Shown here piece after piece: positions 1 through 11,926 of a DNA stretch of 64,000 bases. The position numbers were made by a program, and so were the translations under genes. Location of the stretch: positions 310,001 through 374,000 of the forward strand of contig MU405212.1 in the NCBI GenBank assembly GCA_022836615.1. The letters run 5' to 3'. This stretch comes from Annulohypoxylon bovei var. microspora (Eukaryota > Ascomycota > Sordariomycetes > Xylariales > Hypoxylaceae). The stretch's first letter is position 1. Every line of letters begins with the position of its first letter. The notes below the pieces were generated by a model. The model was not told the DNA's origin. It did not search any database and saw only the letters and a program-made list of their open reading frames with translations.

Positions 1-1891
1 CGTGTCAGTAGGGTTGAGGATGTGCGCCATGCTTCCTCGTCTAGTTGGGGGGGCAGACATGTCTTTGATTGCTAGGCTTCTATTGTCGCGGCCAGCAGAG
101 TTCCAGGACCAATTATTTAAGCTTTCCAAGCCGTTCCCTATAGTCCCATTTGAGAACGGAGCTGGCGGGGTAGCAGGTCGCGATAGCGAATAGTGAGGTG
201 GAGGGTCACGGATCCGCTGTTCTTCTTGCGCTGCGCGGCTAGGGGAGGATGGCCAATGAGCCGAAGGTGGACCAGATGAGACGTAAGGCGGTGGGTTGGG
301 TTGCCATCCGTGAGCTCGAATGTCAGCCGAGGTATGCCGCCTAGGCAAACCGCTCGGTGGTGGTTCGACGGTCGCAAGTGGATGAGGCGCGGGAGGCGGC
401 GGTGGAGCCTGAGATCGAAGAGGAGAAGGCGATGATTGAGTTGTGCTCCCTCCAATCGACCCGTACGATCGACGTGAAGATGAGGTTATCGAGAGACCGG
501 ATGGGACTGGCGGTCGATAGAAATTTGCTCCGCGAGATTGATGTACACCTAATCTCCGTTGATCGTCCTGTGCCAGTTGTCTAGGAGATACAGGGGGGTT
601 GTCAAGATTTGCAAAGAGCTGACGGCTATTCGGGAAGGGCGGCTCATGCGGTTCATCGATGGACCGGACAAATTCAGTTTGGCGTTGAATTTCCCCTTGC
701 AGCGCAAGGACTGCAGCTGTATTAGACTACTAATGTCCCTTGGTCTGTGCAGGAAGCGAAACTTACCGTCTCTATGGACAGGATTCTCGGGTGGGACCAA
801 ACTCAGAACCGTCCTCGACAATTCTTGGTTCAACTGAAGCAGGCGGTTCATGGCGTCCGTCATCGCCTGCTGCTTCACATTCATGTAATGCGCATTTTCT
901 TCGCTGCGTTGCAACCTAGAAGTTAATTCATATAAAGAATGCTCGACCCCCGCGAGCCTTGGATCCGAGCCGTCGTGGATAGGTGGCATGGGCTCCGCCG
1001 GAGTGCCGGGTTGCGACGGGGTGGGTTTCTGATTATTATATTCCCGGTGGACCAGTGCGTGACGGGATGCTCGTCGTTTAATTTCACGCAGCCCAACTAA
1101 GTCGCCCCTTTTGAAGTTCCCGTTGCCATGCTTAAATTCCCACAACGCGGTTTCCGGGGACCCTGTGTGAAATACATCGCTTACTACAATACTCGCCTGG
1201 TTAGTCAAGTGAAGCTTTTAGCTAGCAACATCCGATATCTCCTTGCATACCTTTATGAAAGCCATACATATTTAGTTGTCTGACAAAAGAGGAGATGTTC
1301 GTATGTTTGAAATATTGGCTGTTACCGAATTAGCCTTATTGCTACCTCCATGCAAAAATAAAAGGCAAACGTACGCAAGAACTTTGGAGAAATCATGCGA
1401 GGGCGACATGACGAAACTCTCAGCAGTACTTGACCAACTGATCAAGTGCTGTATGTTCGGATCTTCCAACATGCTGCGCCATGGTTAGTAATTATACGAA
1501 CACCATATCCAAAATGCTCGGATTATACACACTTGTAGAGTTTGTGAATAAATGCAGTCTGTACTATTTTCGGCTGGTGAACAGCCGCCGCAGCAGGCGC
1601 AGGCATAGAAGTCGAGGCGGGGTTCGAATTCAGATCTCCCGAGAGCGCAATGTTTTGGCGATCGTTAGAATCGCTACCTTCTCCGTCGGAACTCTTGCGA
1701 GCACTATGCGGCGCTGAGGAATTGGTCGGTGTGGTGATCTCCATAGGTTCACCTGATGGCGAAGGGGCCGACATCTTTATGGTTGGTGTTGGTGTAGGTG
1801 CGGTTATGATTGGGATTGTACGTGCGCCCATGCTTTCATCCGCCTTGTTACCCGGGGTCTTTCGCGGCGCACTCTCAGTCGCAACGTCCAT
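1..1891 (-). CDS. sfl1: Sfl1-type heat-shock-factor-domain transcription factor (partial, 3' end beyond window)
   Basis: Sequence-specific nuclear regulator. Sfl1 relatives control flocculation, filamentation and stress responses in fungi. Exons seen: 1891-1533, 1473-1375, 1318-1251, 1183-767 and 710 to beyond base 1, joined by introns of 56-67 bp whose phases all fit. The HSF DNA-binding domain begins near residue 112 (FIHKLYNMLEDP) and is spread over four exons. It carries the hallmark block SSFVRQLNMYGFHKV and then WEFKHGNGNFKRGDLVGL and REIKRRASR. A predicted coiled coil follows (SLYELTSRLQRSEENAHY onward), then a long Pro/Ser-rich tail. The last visible residues, RRGSMAHILNPTDT, resemble the conserved C-terminal box of filamentous-fungal Sfl1 proteins. 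The start is uncertain. ATG 1891 is the first in-frame ATG, but a good acceptor (TTGTCTTCAG) lies just upstream of it, so a 5' exon or a 5'-UTR intron is likely. The family call is strong; the 5' end is weak. Confidence 0.88.
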
Positions 1892-2340
1892 CTGGTCTGA
1901 AGACAAGATAAATCAAGTTAGCAAGGTCAAAAAAAGAATGATCGAGACAGGTAACAAAGAGTGACCCAAGACTCCGATGGTAGGAAACCGGGTCGGATTT
2001 CTAGAAAGTACGAAACGACGGAAGTACGAACCGCATTGCTTCGATTTCGCAATTGTGCACGATTTAGGGGGCTTCTAAGGGATCTCGATTCTAGCTTTTG
2101 TTCGTAGTTGAGGTCTGACTGCTGGCTGCCGAACATCTGACATGGGGTCCCTTCGACGTAATTGTCGCGGGAGTCAGCCTTGCAGGTTTAAGGATCGGCC
2201 AACTGCTTGTCGCCGCCGTTATTCCTGTCGATGGTGGGGGTTTGACAGAGACAGGAGGTTTTGATGTGGTCTCGCAATTTGAAGCTCCGACCAAGATTGA
2301 AGGGGGGGAAGTTGGGGCCAAGATGTAGAAGCTATTGTAT
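1892..2340 (-). promoter_or_regulatory. Probable 5' leader or unresolved first exon of the sfl1-like gene
   Basis: On the minus strand the stretch just upstream of the sfl1 first recognised exon ends in a branch-point-like GCTAAC and the acceptor CTTCAG at about 1897-1920. This implies a spliced leader. Two open stretches lie further up, 2321-2091 and 2136-1927. Neither can be tied to the HSF protein with confidence, and I could not identify one clear donor site. Confidence 0.35.
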
Positions 2341-5300
2341 GCTGGTTAGAAAGCCGGCAGTATTTGTGGATCTAGAAAAGAGGTAAAAGGTATGTAAGAT
2401 ATTCCCAATTTGCGAGCGTGTGATGTATGGATGTAGATAGAGGGAAAAGAAGTAGAGGTACGTATATTGACAGGCTGTATGGATAGATGTACGCATGTAC
2501 TACAATGTATGGTGGCTCGGGTCGTATGTATGTACGTAGTTGCAAATGGAAGGTAGGTGTGGTCCCCCAGGTGGTCCTTCCCTTTGGCGACCTCGGGAAC
2601 AGGGACTAATAATGTACCTAGGCAAGTTCAGCCCAGACCCGGCTGGTCTGTGTGGCACTGGGTGGACCTGGGCATTTGGGGGGAAATACATAGGTACAAT
2701 AAAATACATAATACCTCCACATCCACATCTACATCCACATCTACATCCACCTACAAAAGCAATCAGACATGGAACCATTGATAGAAGCAGACAAGGGAAG
2801 GATCGGGAGTTTCAACGCAGAAACTTGAGATGAAGTGAGCCCTAGCTAGATATTGCCAAGGAACATGTTGTACAATGCAACTCACCAATGGCGATCTGGC
2901 ACAGGCTGACGCAAGATAGGTGCATTGCATATTCTTCTCTCAATCATATGTAGCCTGCTCTCGTAATAGAAGTCCAAGTGGTATGTAAGAGATGAATGAC
3001 TGAAGAATATGAATACTATGGAGAAAAGGATATGTCTCGCGACTCTCGCCCCCCAGATGAATATGTGCATGTATCCATGGATGCTGTATGCATAGTTGAA
3101 TGAATTCCTCTGGAAAAAGAAGTCTATGCCGAGCCCTGGTTCCGCTTTGGGGGGTTCTACTGGATCCAGGATCCTTCAATTCTGATATGTCTTGGCCTAG
3201 TTCGACTAGACAAGCTAGCAATGTGCGTATATCTGTATGTTCGTATGCTGGGTATCCAAATATGAAGATAGGGGGAACCCTGACCTGGCAAAAAAACTCG
3301 GCATTGCCTATCTGTATTCTATATCTTTTACTCGGATCTTCGGATTGTTAGTCTGAAGCACCAGAGGCACCAGAAGCACCAAGAGGACATTACTATAATA
3401 CATACTAGAGTAATGGGTCACCAGATAGCTGCTAGCTGCTTGCTGACCCTCTTAAAGAGGAGGAATTGCAAATGGTGGGACAAACTGTCGTATTATCACA
3501 TAAGTATTTTTCCCTTCTGCACCGCTTCTAGACTTCTAGAAGAGTTTTGGTGTGAGCGGGGACGAAGGGAGTTTGCAGGTCGCTGCATGTATGGCCGAAC
3601 AACTAAACGAGGACGATGCTCCGTACGTTATTTTAGCGACAGATACAGCCTCCACCGAAGAGAAATTGAGACACACAGGTAAGACGACGACTTTGGAAAT
3701 GGTGCAAGCAGTGTTTACTTGGAAATGCCAAGAAAAAAGTTATTGGTGTTGCATGTTGGAAGTTGATAGTTTTACCTGATAGTTCTACCGAGGCAGAGGT
3801 TCAAATAATCAAAAGTGAAGGGGCTTCCTTCCTTCCAATAGAACTTTCAATAACGTTGATTGATAACATCGAACACAGAATGTACACAAAGTACGAATAT
3901 AGTACCAGGGGGTACTTATTCATATTACCTTCCGTTTTATTTTACAACCACTTTTTTGCATTGACTTGAAGAGACTTGTTGCTAGCCTAGAACCCATTTG
4001 GAACCTATTGGAAACTCTCCGAACGCAATTGACACTAAACATGCTGTTAGAGACAAGTCTTGACTCCAGATCTCTTTAGGAGGAGTAGAAGTAAAGCAAA
4101 AGTAAAGCAAAAGCAAAAGTACCTCTACGGGTACCAACCTTAAAGTAGGTAGTAGCGGCCGGGCTCTCAGGGCGCTAGGTGGCATAAGCGGGATCAAGAT
4201 CCACGGACCGCAAGGAAGGAACCACAGCCGGTGCAGTGTTATTACTCACATACGGCACTCGAAAAATCAGTTATTACATACAGCGCCTTAGGCTATTATC
4301 AGTTTGACTTTATGTACTATGTACTATTACATAGATCTCAGATCAGATCAGATTAGAAGCTAAGCAAATTTACCCCCGTCATTTCTACAACGCAGTACTC
4401 TACACTGATACTTCGGAATTTCGACTATTGTCTGATGAACTCAAGGTTCCGATATCCTTATTTTATTCGGATGAGGAAAACGGATAGAAATACGAAAGAA
4501 TCTCGAAGATCGCATTAATAGCCCGAGGTGTGATTCGCAGCCCACGAAGTACATCATTGCATCATCCACGTATACATAGGTATTTGAGATCTTGTTAAAT
4601 GACGCCACGGTTTTAAGTCGTCACTCATCAAGATATCATTTGCGTATGTACGGATGCTTAAGAAGATGATTATAGTTAACTTAGTTGTTACAACTATATA
4701 TATCTTATTCGACGACTACGTAGGTATTTACTCCTGGATACCCTAGGTACCTATTTCTCTAATTATACACACAATCTCACAAGGCATATTCGTACGAATT
4801 ATATCCAACTTTGCATGGGGTGAATCGGGAATCATTCCAATCTACTAGGTCATCGGCACGCTCCCTCGCCAATTACACGGCAACGGGGCTTCTCGCGCTT
4901 CTTCAAACTTAAGCCAGACAACCTTGGAATGCAGCTTGGGGGCACACGCCACTAGAATTCAGCTTCTCCAACCCACACCAATTGAGACTATATGTCCAAT
5001 TCGCCATTCTGATTGGTAGCCTGTTAAATTCCTTCAGCTACAAATTCCTTCGTATTTGGAAAGAGTGCCGTCGAGGATTTATTGCTGAAGAATATACGGC
5101 TTCCAATCAGCTGAGCGACCCCACGCTTGACAGGGGCTCGCTATTCCGAAGATGCGAATTACGAGACTCAGTCTCAACGGAGGTCATTTGAGACGTACAA
5201 CATGATAAACCCTATTGACGGGCACGGCCGGAGTCCAGAAGCCAACCATCTTCTAAGATCCTACCGTCTCAGTCTAGGCCAGCTATCGAAACCTGGACCC

Positions 5301-8300
5301 CATGTTTCATAAACCTCTTTTCGGAAAGCCTAGGGCTGACTACATCATGATTCATGACGATTCAACTCCAGATCTTACATCAGTTGTCCAGTTCTCAACT
5401 AGCTGAAAACGTCTTATTAAGTAATGCGCGTCGACAGTAGACGCCATTTACAGAAACATGTCGATCCGACAAACGAGAGAAGGTTCGGGAGTTTTAGCAT
5501 GACGGAGATCATGAACCACTGATGCCATTGGAGTTTGGTACAATGCCGATTGTTCCAAGCGCATCTAATGACAACATGTTCGATGCTTCTATTCCAGATC
5601 TTCTACCCCTTTTCCTTACTTATCAGCCTACACGGGTCCGTACCTAGACATTCATGAAATCAGGCTTCGAACCTTGTAGCTCATCAGACAGCCACGATCC
5701 TGGCCTCCAAGTTTCTCCGGTAGACCCCCAATCCGCCCCCAAGTGGAGGAGCTGCATCGACACGCCACACGTAATTCTTGACTTCTAGAGCCACCTAGCA
5801 CGTTTGTTCGGGAGTCTCGGTTAACTAGTTCTGTGACACTGCAGACCTGACGCAGGTTAGGTTACTTATTTATAGTAAGCTCTTCTTCACGCTTCTTCAT
5901 CATCCACCTCATTGGCCTACTTTGTTTCAACGACACTTCACACGCATTGAAGACTACTACATAGTAGATGGCAGCTCTGATCGACATGCACAATTATTAG
6001 ATAAATTGTATTGATATACCTATTAAAAGACTTTCCCCGGTCCGACGCGCTACTGTTCTACGACAGAGTCGATTCTTGCCGTTACAGAAAAGGCATGCAG
6101 GCTTAAATCCTGATCCCACCCATGCTACCTAACTGCATCTATAGAACGAAGTGAGCTTGCGTGTTCACGTGCGTCGCCGTTGGCCCGCATACTCTGGTCA
6201 GCCTGCAAGTAAGAATTTGCGACGAAAGCGGCGATATTGCTCGGATGTAGGAGGCTTCGTGCCTGCGTTAGCTCACACATGGATGATGTTCTATGGTAAC
6301 ACCTTTCGATTCATTCCATATTCAGCACTAAGTTGGCACTCTGGCCACTTTTGATTACCTGCTTGCTACCAATACCTAGTCTAAGCTTACCGCGGTGCTG
6401 CGTCCTCACTCTTTGGCGATTCACCACGACTCTAAACCCTTTACTCTCGCCTACAACTACTATAATTATACAGCCAAGGCTGTCATGTCTGCGCTGATGT
6501 GCCCTATGGTTCCATCGTCAGTCATTCTGTGGGGATTGGGTTGTACAAGGAGGATCCATACGAACTCATAGGCCCGAGAAGCGGGCTTGCGCCCTTTTAT
6601 TACTACTGTTACAGCTCGAGGGATCTCGACGCAGGTACTCGATGTTTCATGTCTCGCTCGATTCGGGAGAGTGCCATGAAAATGAGTATCTGCGTTGGGA
6701 ATTGCAGAAATGCAAAATTGGATATGTCTACAGCTGCAGATTGGATGTCCAAATACGTGGTAGATCAACCAATCCTTGTTACTTGCAGTCTGCAGCTAAA
6801 CCTCGAATCCGAATGGCTCATTCGCTACGCGATAGTCTAGCTGCTTCTACGTAGTAGCATAGGAATCGCCTTGCATAAGGCTATCCATATTGGCATGACA
6901 GTAAAATTATATCTGCCGATGAAAAGGTTCCGATCATATTTCGGAGGCAGCTGTCCTTAGCCCGAAAGTTATACCAAGACCATGCCAAACTACCTATCCC
7001 GAGTCGATATCGTCGTCTTCGGCGATCTTACTCCTGTGTTTATTTGCTCCGAGCAGATATTTATGGATTTCTGCATGATGTACCACGAGAACCAAACGTA
7101 CTGTTATTATCAACAGAGGTAGAACTTGGCTTTCATTGCCACCTACGTCGATATCACGACATCGAGCCGAAGGTCATAGGACCCGAGACCTATCTAGCTT
7201 CATGTTAATGTTGCACGCAATCTCTAATTCATTCATCACGCCAGAGAAATTCATTCCGATTGGTGCCAACTAAACCGAGATGCAGAACTAGAGGTTTTAC
7301 CAAATGGTCGTCGTTGTGGCCAAGTTGTCGTTTAACCCCACGGATCGCGGCTCGCCAACGAATTGGTAAGATCGTGAAGTTACTTTAACGCGGCTTAATG
7401 TACCTATGTATATCGTTGGTAACTCCCACGTTCCCAGATCTTTCGTTTTCGTGGCTATGCATATGCTGTTTGGCAGATATGCCAACGGCAAAGGTGCAAC
7501 CTAATGAGACGCGGGGGCGCATCATCGGCAACGCATCCGCTGCATGACATCGTAGTACCCAGGTACGCCCTTGTTTCAGTATGCGCGATGATCTTGTCAA
7601 GTAGCTAATCATTTGGCATACCGACGCGGTTATTCGCGCCTTTTGCTTTAGTCTCGTTTAAACTTCTATCGCATTACTTTATTGTCGCACAAACTGCGGC
7701 ACGGTCCGGCGCGGTTATCGTGAACTTACACGGAGAGCCACCACTAGGTATATTATATTGAACCTTATATATGTAAGGGACTCGTCAAGGTGTCGAGGCT
7801 AGAGCATAACACTATGTAACATCAACGAAGAGAGGTTGTCAACTTAGAAGACTAAAATAACCCCAAGGTTCGGGTGTCTCCATCCAGATATTTGCGATGT
7901 TAGTTACTATTGTGATATCTGCACAAGGCTTCTGCGTTCCTATCACATCCCTCCTAAAGCGGTAAAGTCTTACGATTAATATAGGGGTGCTCGAGAGCCT
8001 TTCTCCACGTCCATGTCCATGCTACAGATCTCGAAGGTTACACCCTTTCACCCCAGTTCCAGAACCACGGTGTTTTCGAACCATAAATTGCTGCAGCATT
8101 AGCTTAACCAACATACTTTATTAAAGTAATGCAGGGGCTGTAATGTTTCAGTCTTGGGCGAGGCTCTAATTGGTGACCGTATCTTTTCTACGCGGTGACA
8201 GACCACCCCCTCGGTTCTCGTCTACCAACATCTATCGCACTAAATTCGCCAGGAGATTATATAGTCGCATCCTCAGCCGGCAAAGTAACAATTGTGCATT

Positions 8301-11071
8301 TCTTGAGCTACCTGAGTCACACCAGAGATTCCTTAGGTTGCTTTAGAGATATGGCGATCAGTTGTCCTGTAGGAATGCTCCAAACAGAGATTAGCAACGC
8401 TTCTAGCTGTTCTTGCTCGTGTGGAAACACCGAACCAACAACAAAGGAGTCCCAGTTGTTCCGGATCTACAATTATTCACATCTTAACAAAATGCCGCTA
8501 TCTGTGTACTTAGGTAGATCAGTTGTGGCAGCAACATGGTTTACAGAAGATGCATCTGAATTTGGGGGCACATGATATAGGGGTACTGCAACTAACATAG
8601 TTACGGCCCCATGAAACTTGAGGCTCCGAGGCTATGCGGGATTTCGATGGTGTAGAAGTATGTGGGCTGAGTGCCGGTAAGGGGTTGAGGATGACGTTCA
8701 ATCCTGATAGCTCATAAGTACGTAATATGATATTGATTTTACACTTCACCTGTTACCCGCAAAAATTGTTTTTGATGAGGATACTTTCATTCCTTCCGCG
8801 AGGCTATCAAGATTAAGGCCGAGAGGCCGAAACTACTTAGCTAGGTAGGGAGCATGAATATACTACGTAATTATTCAGGTTCAAAAAGGAACTATCTGTT
8901 CCTGAGACAAGATCAGAGACACGAGCATCATAATCTCCATTAAACCGCGAGGCTGGCTTTTAAACTCTACGACAAAAGGCCTTCTTAGGGAACGATGTAG
9001 ATACACATTAAATGAGTTGGGAATTTTCTAATTTCATACTGAAGAATATTGACTCGGTATGTGCGTTTTTATTAAGAGATCTTAATGGGACAATATGTAT
9101 CGCGAAAACTCTCGGGAATCTTAGAGATTTTTCAACCAAGATCACACGCACCTACTTAGGTACTCTTTAGGTTAGGTTTTATTCGTTGACAATGTACCTA
9201 CCTAAGGTATGTTGGCCATGCAAAAGTCGTGAAGTCACATGAACCATCTTCAGTACCTAGAGCAGTTAGTGATTTGCAAACGTTCCATGCTGATACAATG
9301 TCTCTCCTAACTCAGAACTATTAATCATACTTATCATATCTCCTCAAACAGCGTAAAATCATTTTTATTGGTATGTATGGCTGTAGCTAAATATTCAGGT
9401 TCAAGAGAATCCCTCAAATGTCGTGAGGTGGTACTTCCACAGTCATAATAATATCAACGTCGCATAAACCATTGTATCTGTATTTCCAGCAATGAGCCCG
9501 CGTCGTTGTAATTAAGAAGAATAAGGGGAACAAGGAAAGGGAAAAGGGGGGTGAGAAAAGAAGTTTACAATATTACAATGATTGTCCCATCCTATAGTTA
9601 GTGCTATTAACTATTCTGTATTGGAATAATAAGATTTTTTCCCATCATTTTCAAGTGATTGAATAAACCTGAAACTGTGACACATACCCCAGGTATTAGA
9701 TTACCTCACTCGCGTAACACAGTAGAAAACTTAAGCCTTTTAAGACTTCAATGAATTAAATGTGGTATTTACACTTTGATTGGTGGGTGTCCTTATTTGA
9801 GTCAGGTCTTCGTTAATGGCTATTTGACACATACAAAGATTCTGCTTTTTCATAGTGAAACTGATAAGTAATTGTTTAGGAATGTACCTAAGTATTCTCT
9901 TATTATTAACATTTCATATTAGTTTACCTGCTTAACAATGATAATTTGAAATTAGGTAGATATCAATCCGAACGACACGACTCCCGTGTGTAGATGCCGA
10001 TGGATTGGAAAATAAAAAAAATACATTCACTCATCTACTCCTGTAGGAAGCCCACGGAGCTTATAACTACCGTTACCGAGCTGCTATCCGCATACATCTA
10101 AACAGGAGAGATCTATCAACTTCCATGTATGTAGTAAGCTACGGCTACGACTGTATTATATAATTCCAGCAGCTCAAATAAACGCCCGTTATTTAGGCTT
10201 TGATATCTAAGCAGATGATTAGGTATGTAGCACACGACGAAAAGGAAAAACATGCCTAAGAAGGGAATGTTCGGGCTACAAGATGCAGCCAAATTCATCT
10301 CATGCCCGTCGGGGTTTGGTACGCACCGACACACGTAAGTGTAATCTAGATATGGGTCAATCAGATCGAAATTTGTGTCGAACACTAGTGACTGGCTGCA
10401 TGGCTGCACGGTTGTTTGTGTAACCGGACTGCCTAGTAATCAATGGAAAAGATGATCCTTCGGGGGAAACATGTAAGGGGCTGAATGATTTCTAAGGCTG
10501 TCGCCTTGCCGAATCTTAGCTGCTGAAAGTAGACTGGATATTCGAACGAGACAACTCACTGCGGCGTTAATAAGATGACCTTCTCGAAAAAACTGTGTGT
10601 TCTAGACCCATAGGATACGCCACCTAACCGTTAAGGTGGTTATGTTCTTTTGATACGATGCGTACGTCTAAAGTGATGAATCACTCAATAGACTAAGAAT
10701 GGTTGATATGACAAGATTGTGTAAGGTGCTAAGGATCAAAGTAAAGGGATCGATCCCTCTCATGTTGACAAGAGCTTCGGACTCTCGATGTGATATATGC
10801 GATCGTTAGAGACATCCGAGTTGCAACCATCGAATGCTTTCAATAGTCTATTTGTATTCAGAGTGGTTAGTTCAGAGAGGACAACATTGTATACAAGGAA
10901 TTTATAAGCTCATGTTTGTTGTAGTGGAGTGACAGGAACAAAGAAATCTAGGAAGTCGAGGCCGAAAACCAAGAAAAAGCAAGATACTAGTCCGGTGCCA
11001 CGGAATTATCTTGGTAAATGTCACAGAGTTTGATATCCGATTTGACGGGACGGTATGATTATGTAGGTATG
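2341..11071. other. Gene-poor AT-leaning intergenic region (8.7 kb)
   Basis: No open frame here is long enough or recognisable enough to call. The longest (8195-8575, 126 codons, GTG start, and 6499-6840) match no family I know. The stretch holds short simple repeats (for example 2717-2750), a purine-rich tract around 9512-9565, and many copies of TAGGTAC/GTACCTA-like words. It could contain transposon relics decayed by point mutation, but I could not align any part to a known element. No tRNA-like B box with a matching A box was found. Confidence 0.5.
2717..2750. repeat. Imperfect hexanucleotide microsatellite (CCACAT/CTACAT)
   Basis: The block alternates CCACAT and CTACAT units over about 34 bp in noncoding DNA. 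It is a simple-sequence repeat with no evident function. Confidence 0.8.
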
Positions 11072-11290
11072 CAGAATGGCGTCAAAATAAACGGAGCATG
11101 TGCTAATGCCACTGTATTGGACTGTGTGCTAATCTATCCCATTATTACCTAATTAGCCTTGACCGCTATTTAAAATATGTGTAAGTTACTTAGATAGGTA
11201 CTCCAAGGGATAATTCAGACCACAGTGCAATACAGTAACAATAACACGAATTCGCACATGCTCCATTTATTTTGACGCCATTCTGGTATG
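11067..11290. mobile_element. MITE-like element with 32-bp terminal inverted repeats and putative GTATG target duplication
   Basis: The left arm 11072-11103 begins CAGAATGGCGTCAAAATAAA. The right arm 11254-11285 is its reverse complement with one mismatch in 32 bp (ACGG versus ATGG on the same strand). Similarity continues inward more loosely (ACTGTATTGGACTGTG near the left arm; ACTGTATTGCACTGTG on the reverse strand near the right arm). The element is 214 bp, AT-rich inside, with no coding frame. Immediately outside both ends lies the same pentamer, GTATG (11067-11071 and 11286-11290), consistent with a 5-bp target-site duplication. GTATG is common in the local sequence, so the exact duplication is less certain than the inverted repeat. 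Superfamily not assigned. Confidence 0.8.
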
Positions 11291-11926
11291 TAGCTGCGGT
11301 GGCTGGCCAAACAAAACAAAGATCACGTTAAAGATGTACCGATCGGATAGTTTCAACGTTAAATTCTAACCGTATGTATGTACAAACTCTATGGCATCAC
11401 CACTCCACACAGTCCACCCTTTATAGATGTAGAGACTAGTAGAGACCCACTTGAGGCTTGAATAGGTATGCACTTGACGCCTTCGACTCAACGGATCATA
11501 GCTGGAGAGCACTTACCAATCTGACAACCAGTGCAATTACCTACCTACCTGGCAACTTAGCAACTTAAGTAGACGGTACTAATGAATAATTATGGGTGTA
11601 TTACAAACAAAATCGTCAATCTATCGAGACCGAACGCCGAGCCGCATTCTTAGACACCGGGCGCCGACATGTGCAGCTTGTTTGCTTACCCTATCCTATC
11701 CTATCCCATCTTGTCCCATCCCATTTCTTTGACACTTCCAGTGTTGTTTTACACTAATGTATTTTACATTCTTTTTCTCTTCCTTAGATTTCTTTCACCT
11801 TGCCTTACCTTGCCAAACTCATAATGCGGTTCCTATAGATTTTCATTCATAACCAAATCCTAGACGCGTCCCATTTACGTGTCTGCCTTATCCAGGACGT
11901 GTTGAGAGCTTTTGTCTTTACTCAAC
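11286..11926 (+). promoter_or_regulatory. Upstream region and 5' leader of the PDR transporter
   Basis: This 640-bp stretch holds no gene. A pyrimidine-rich run with repeated CCTAT/CCCAT units lies at about 11688-11730, followed by further CT-rich sequence up to the start codon. Such CT tracts are common in fungal core promoters near transcription starts. A single ACGCGT lies at about 11863. Confidence 0.45.

Noticed and set aside
2091..2321. Pro/Thr-rich open frame upstream of sfl1 considered as its first exon.
   Set aside because: Its start is TTG, no in-frame ATG exists, and it ends in a stop without a clear donor that would join it in phase to the HSF exon.
5655..5690. Reverse-strand GGTTCGAAGCC resembling a tRNA B box.
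   Set aside because: No A box at the right spacing and no acceptor stem can be formed around it.
8195..8575. 126-codon open frame with a Cys/Ser patch.
   Set aside because: It begins with GTG, has no recognised domain, and sits in AT-rich DNA with no promoter or partner exons.
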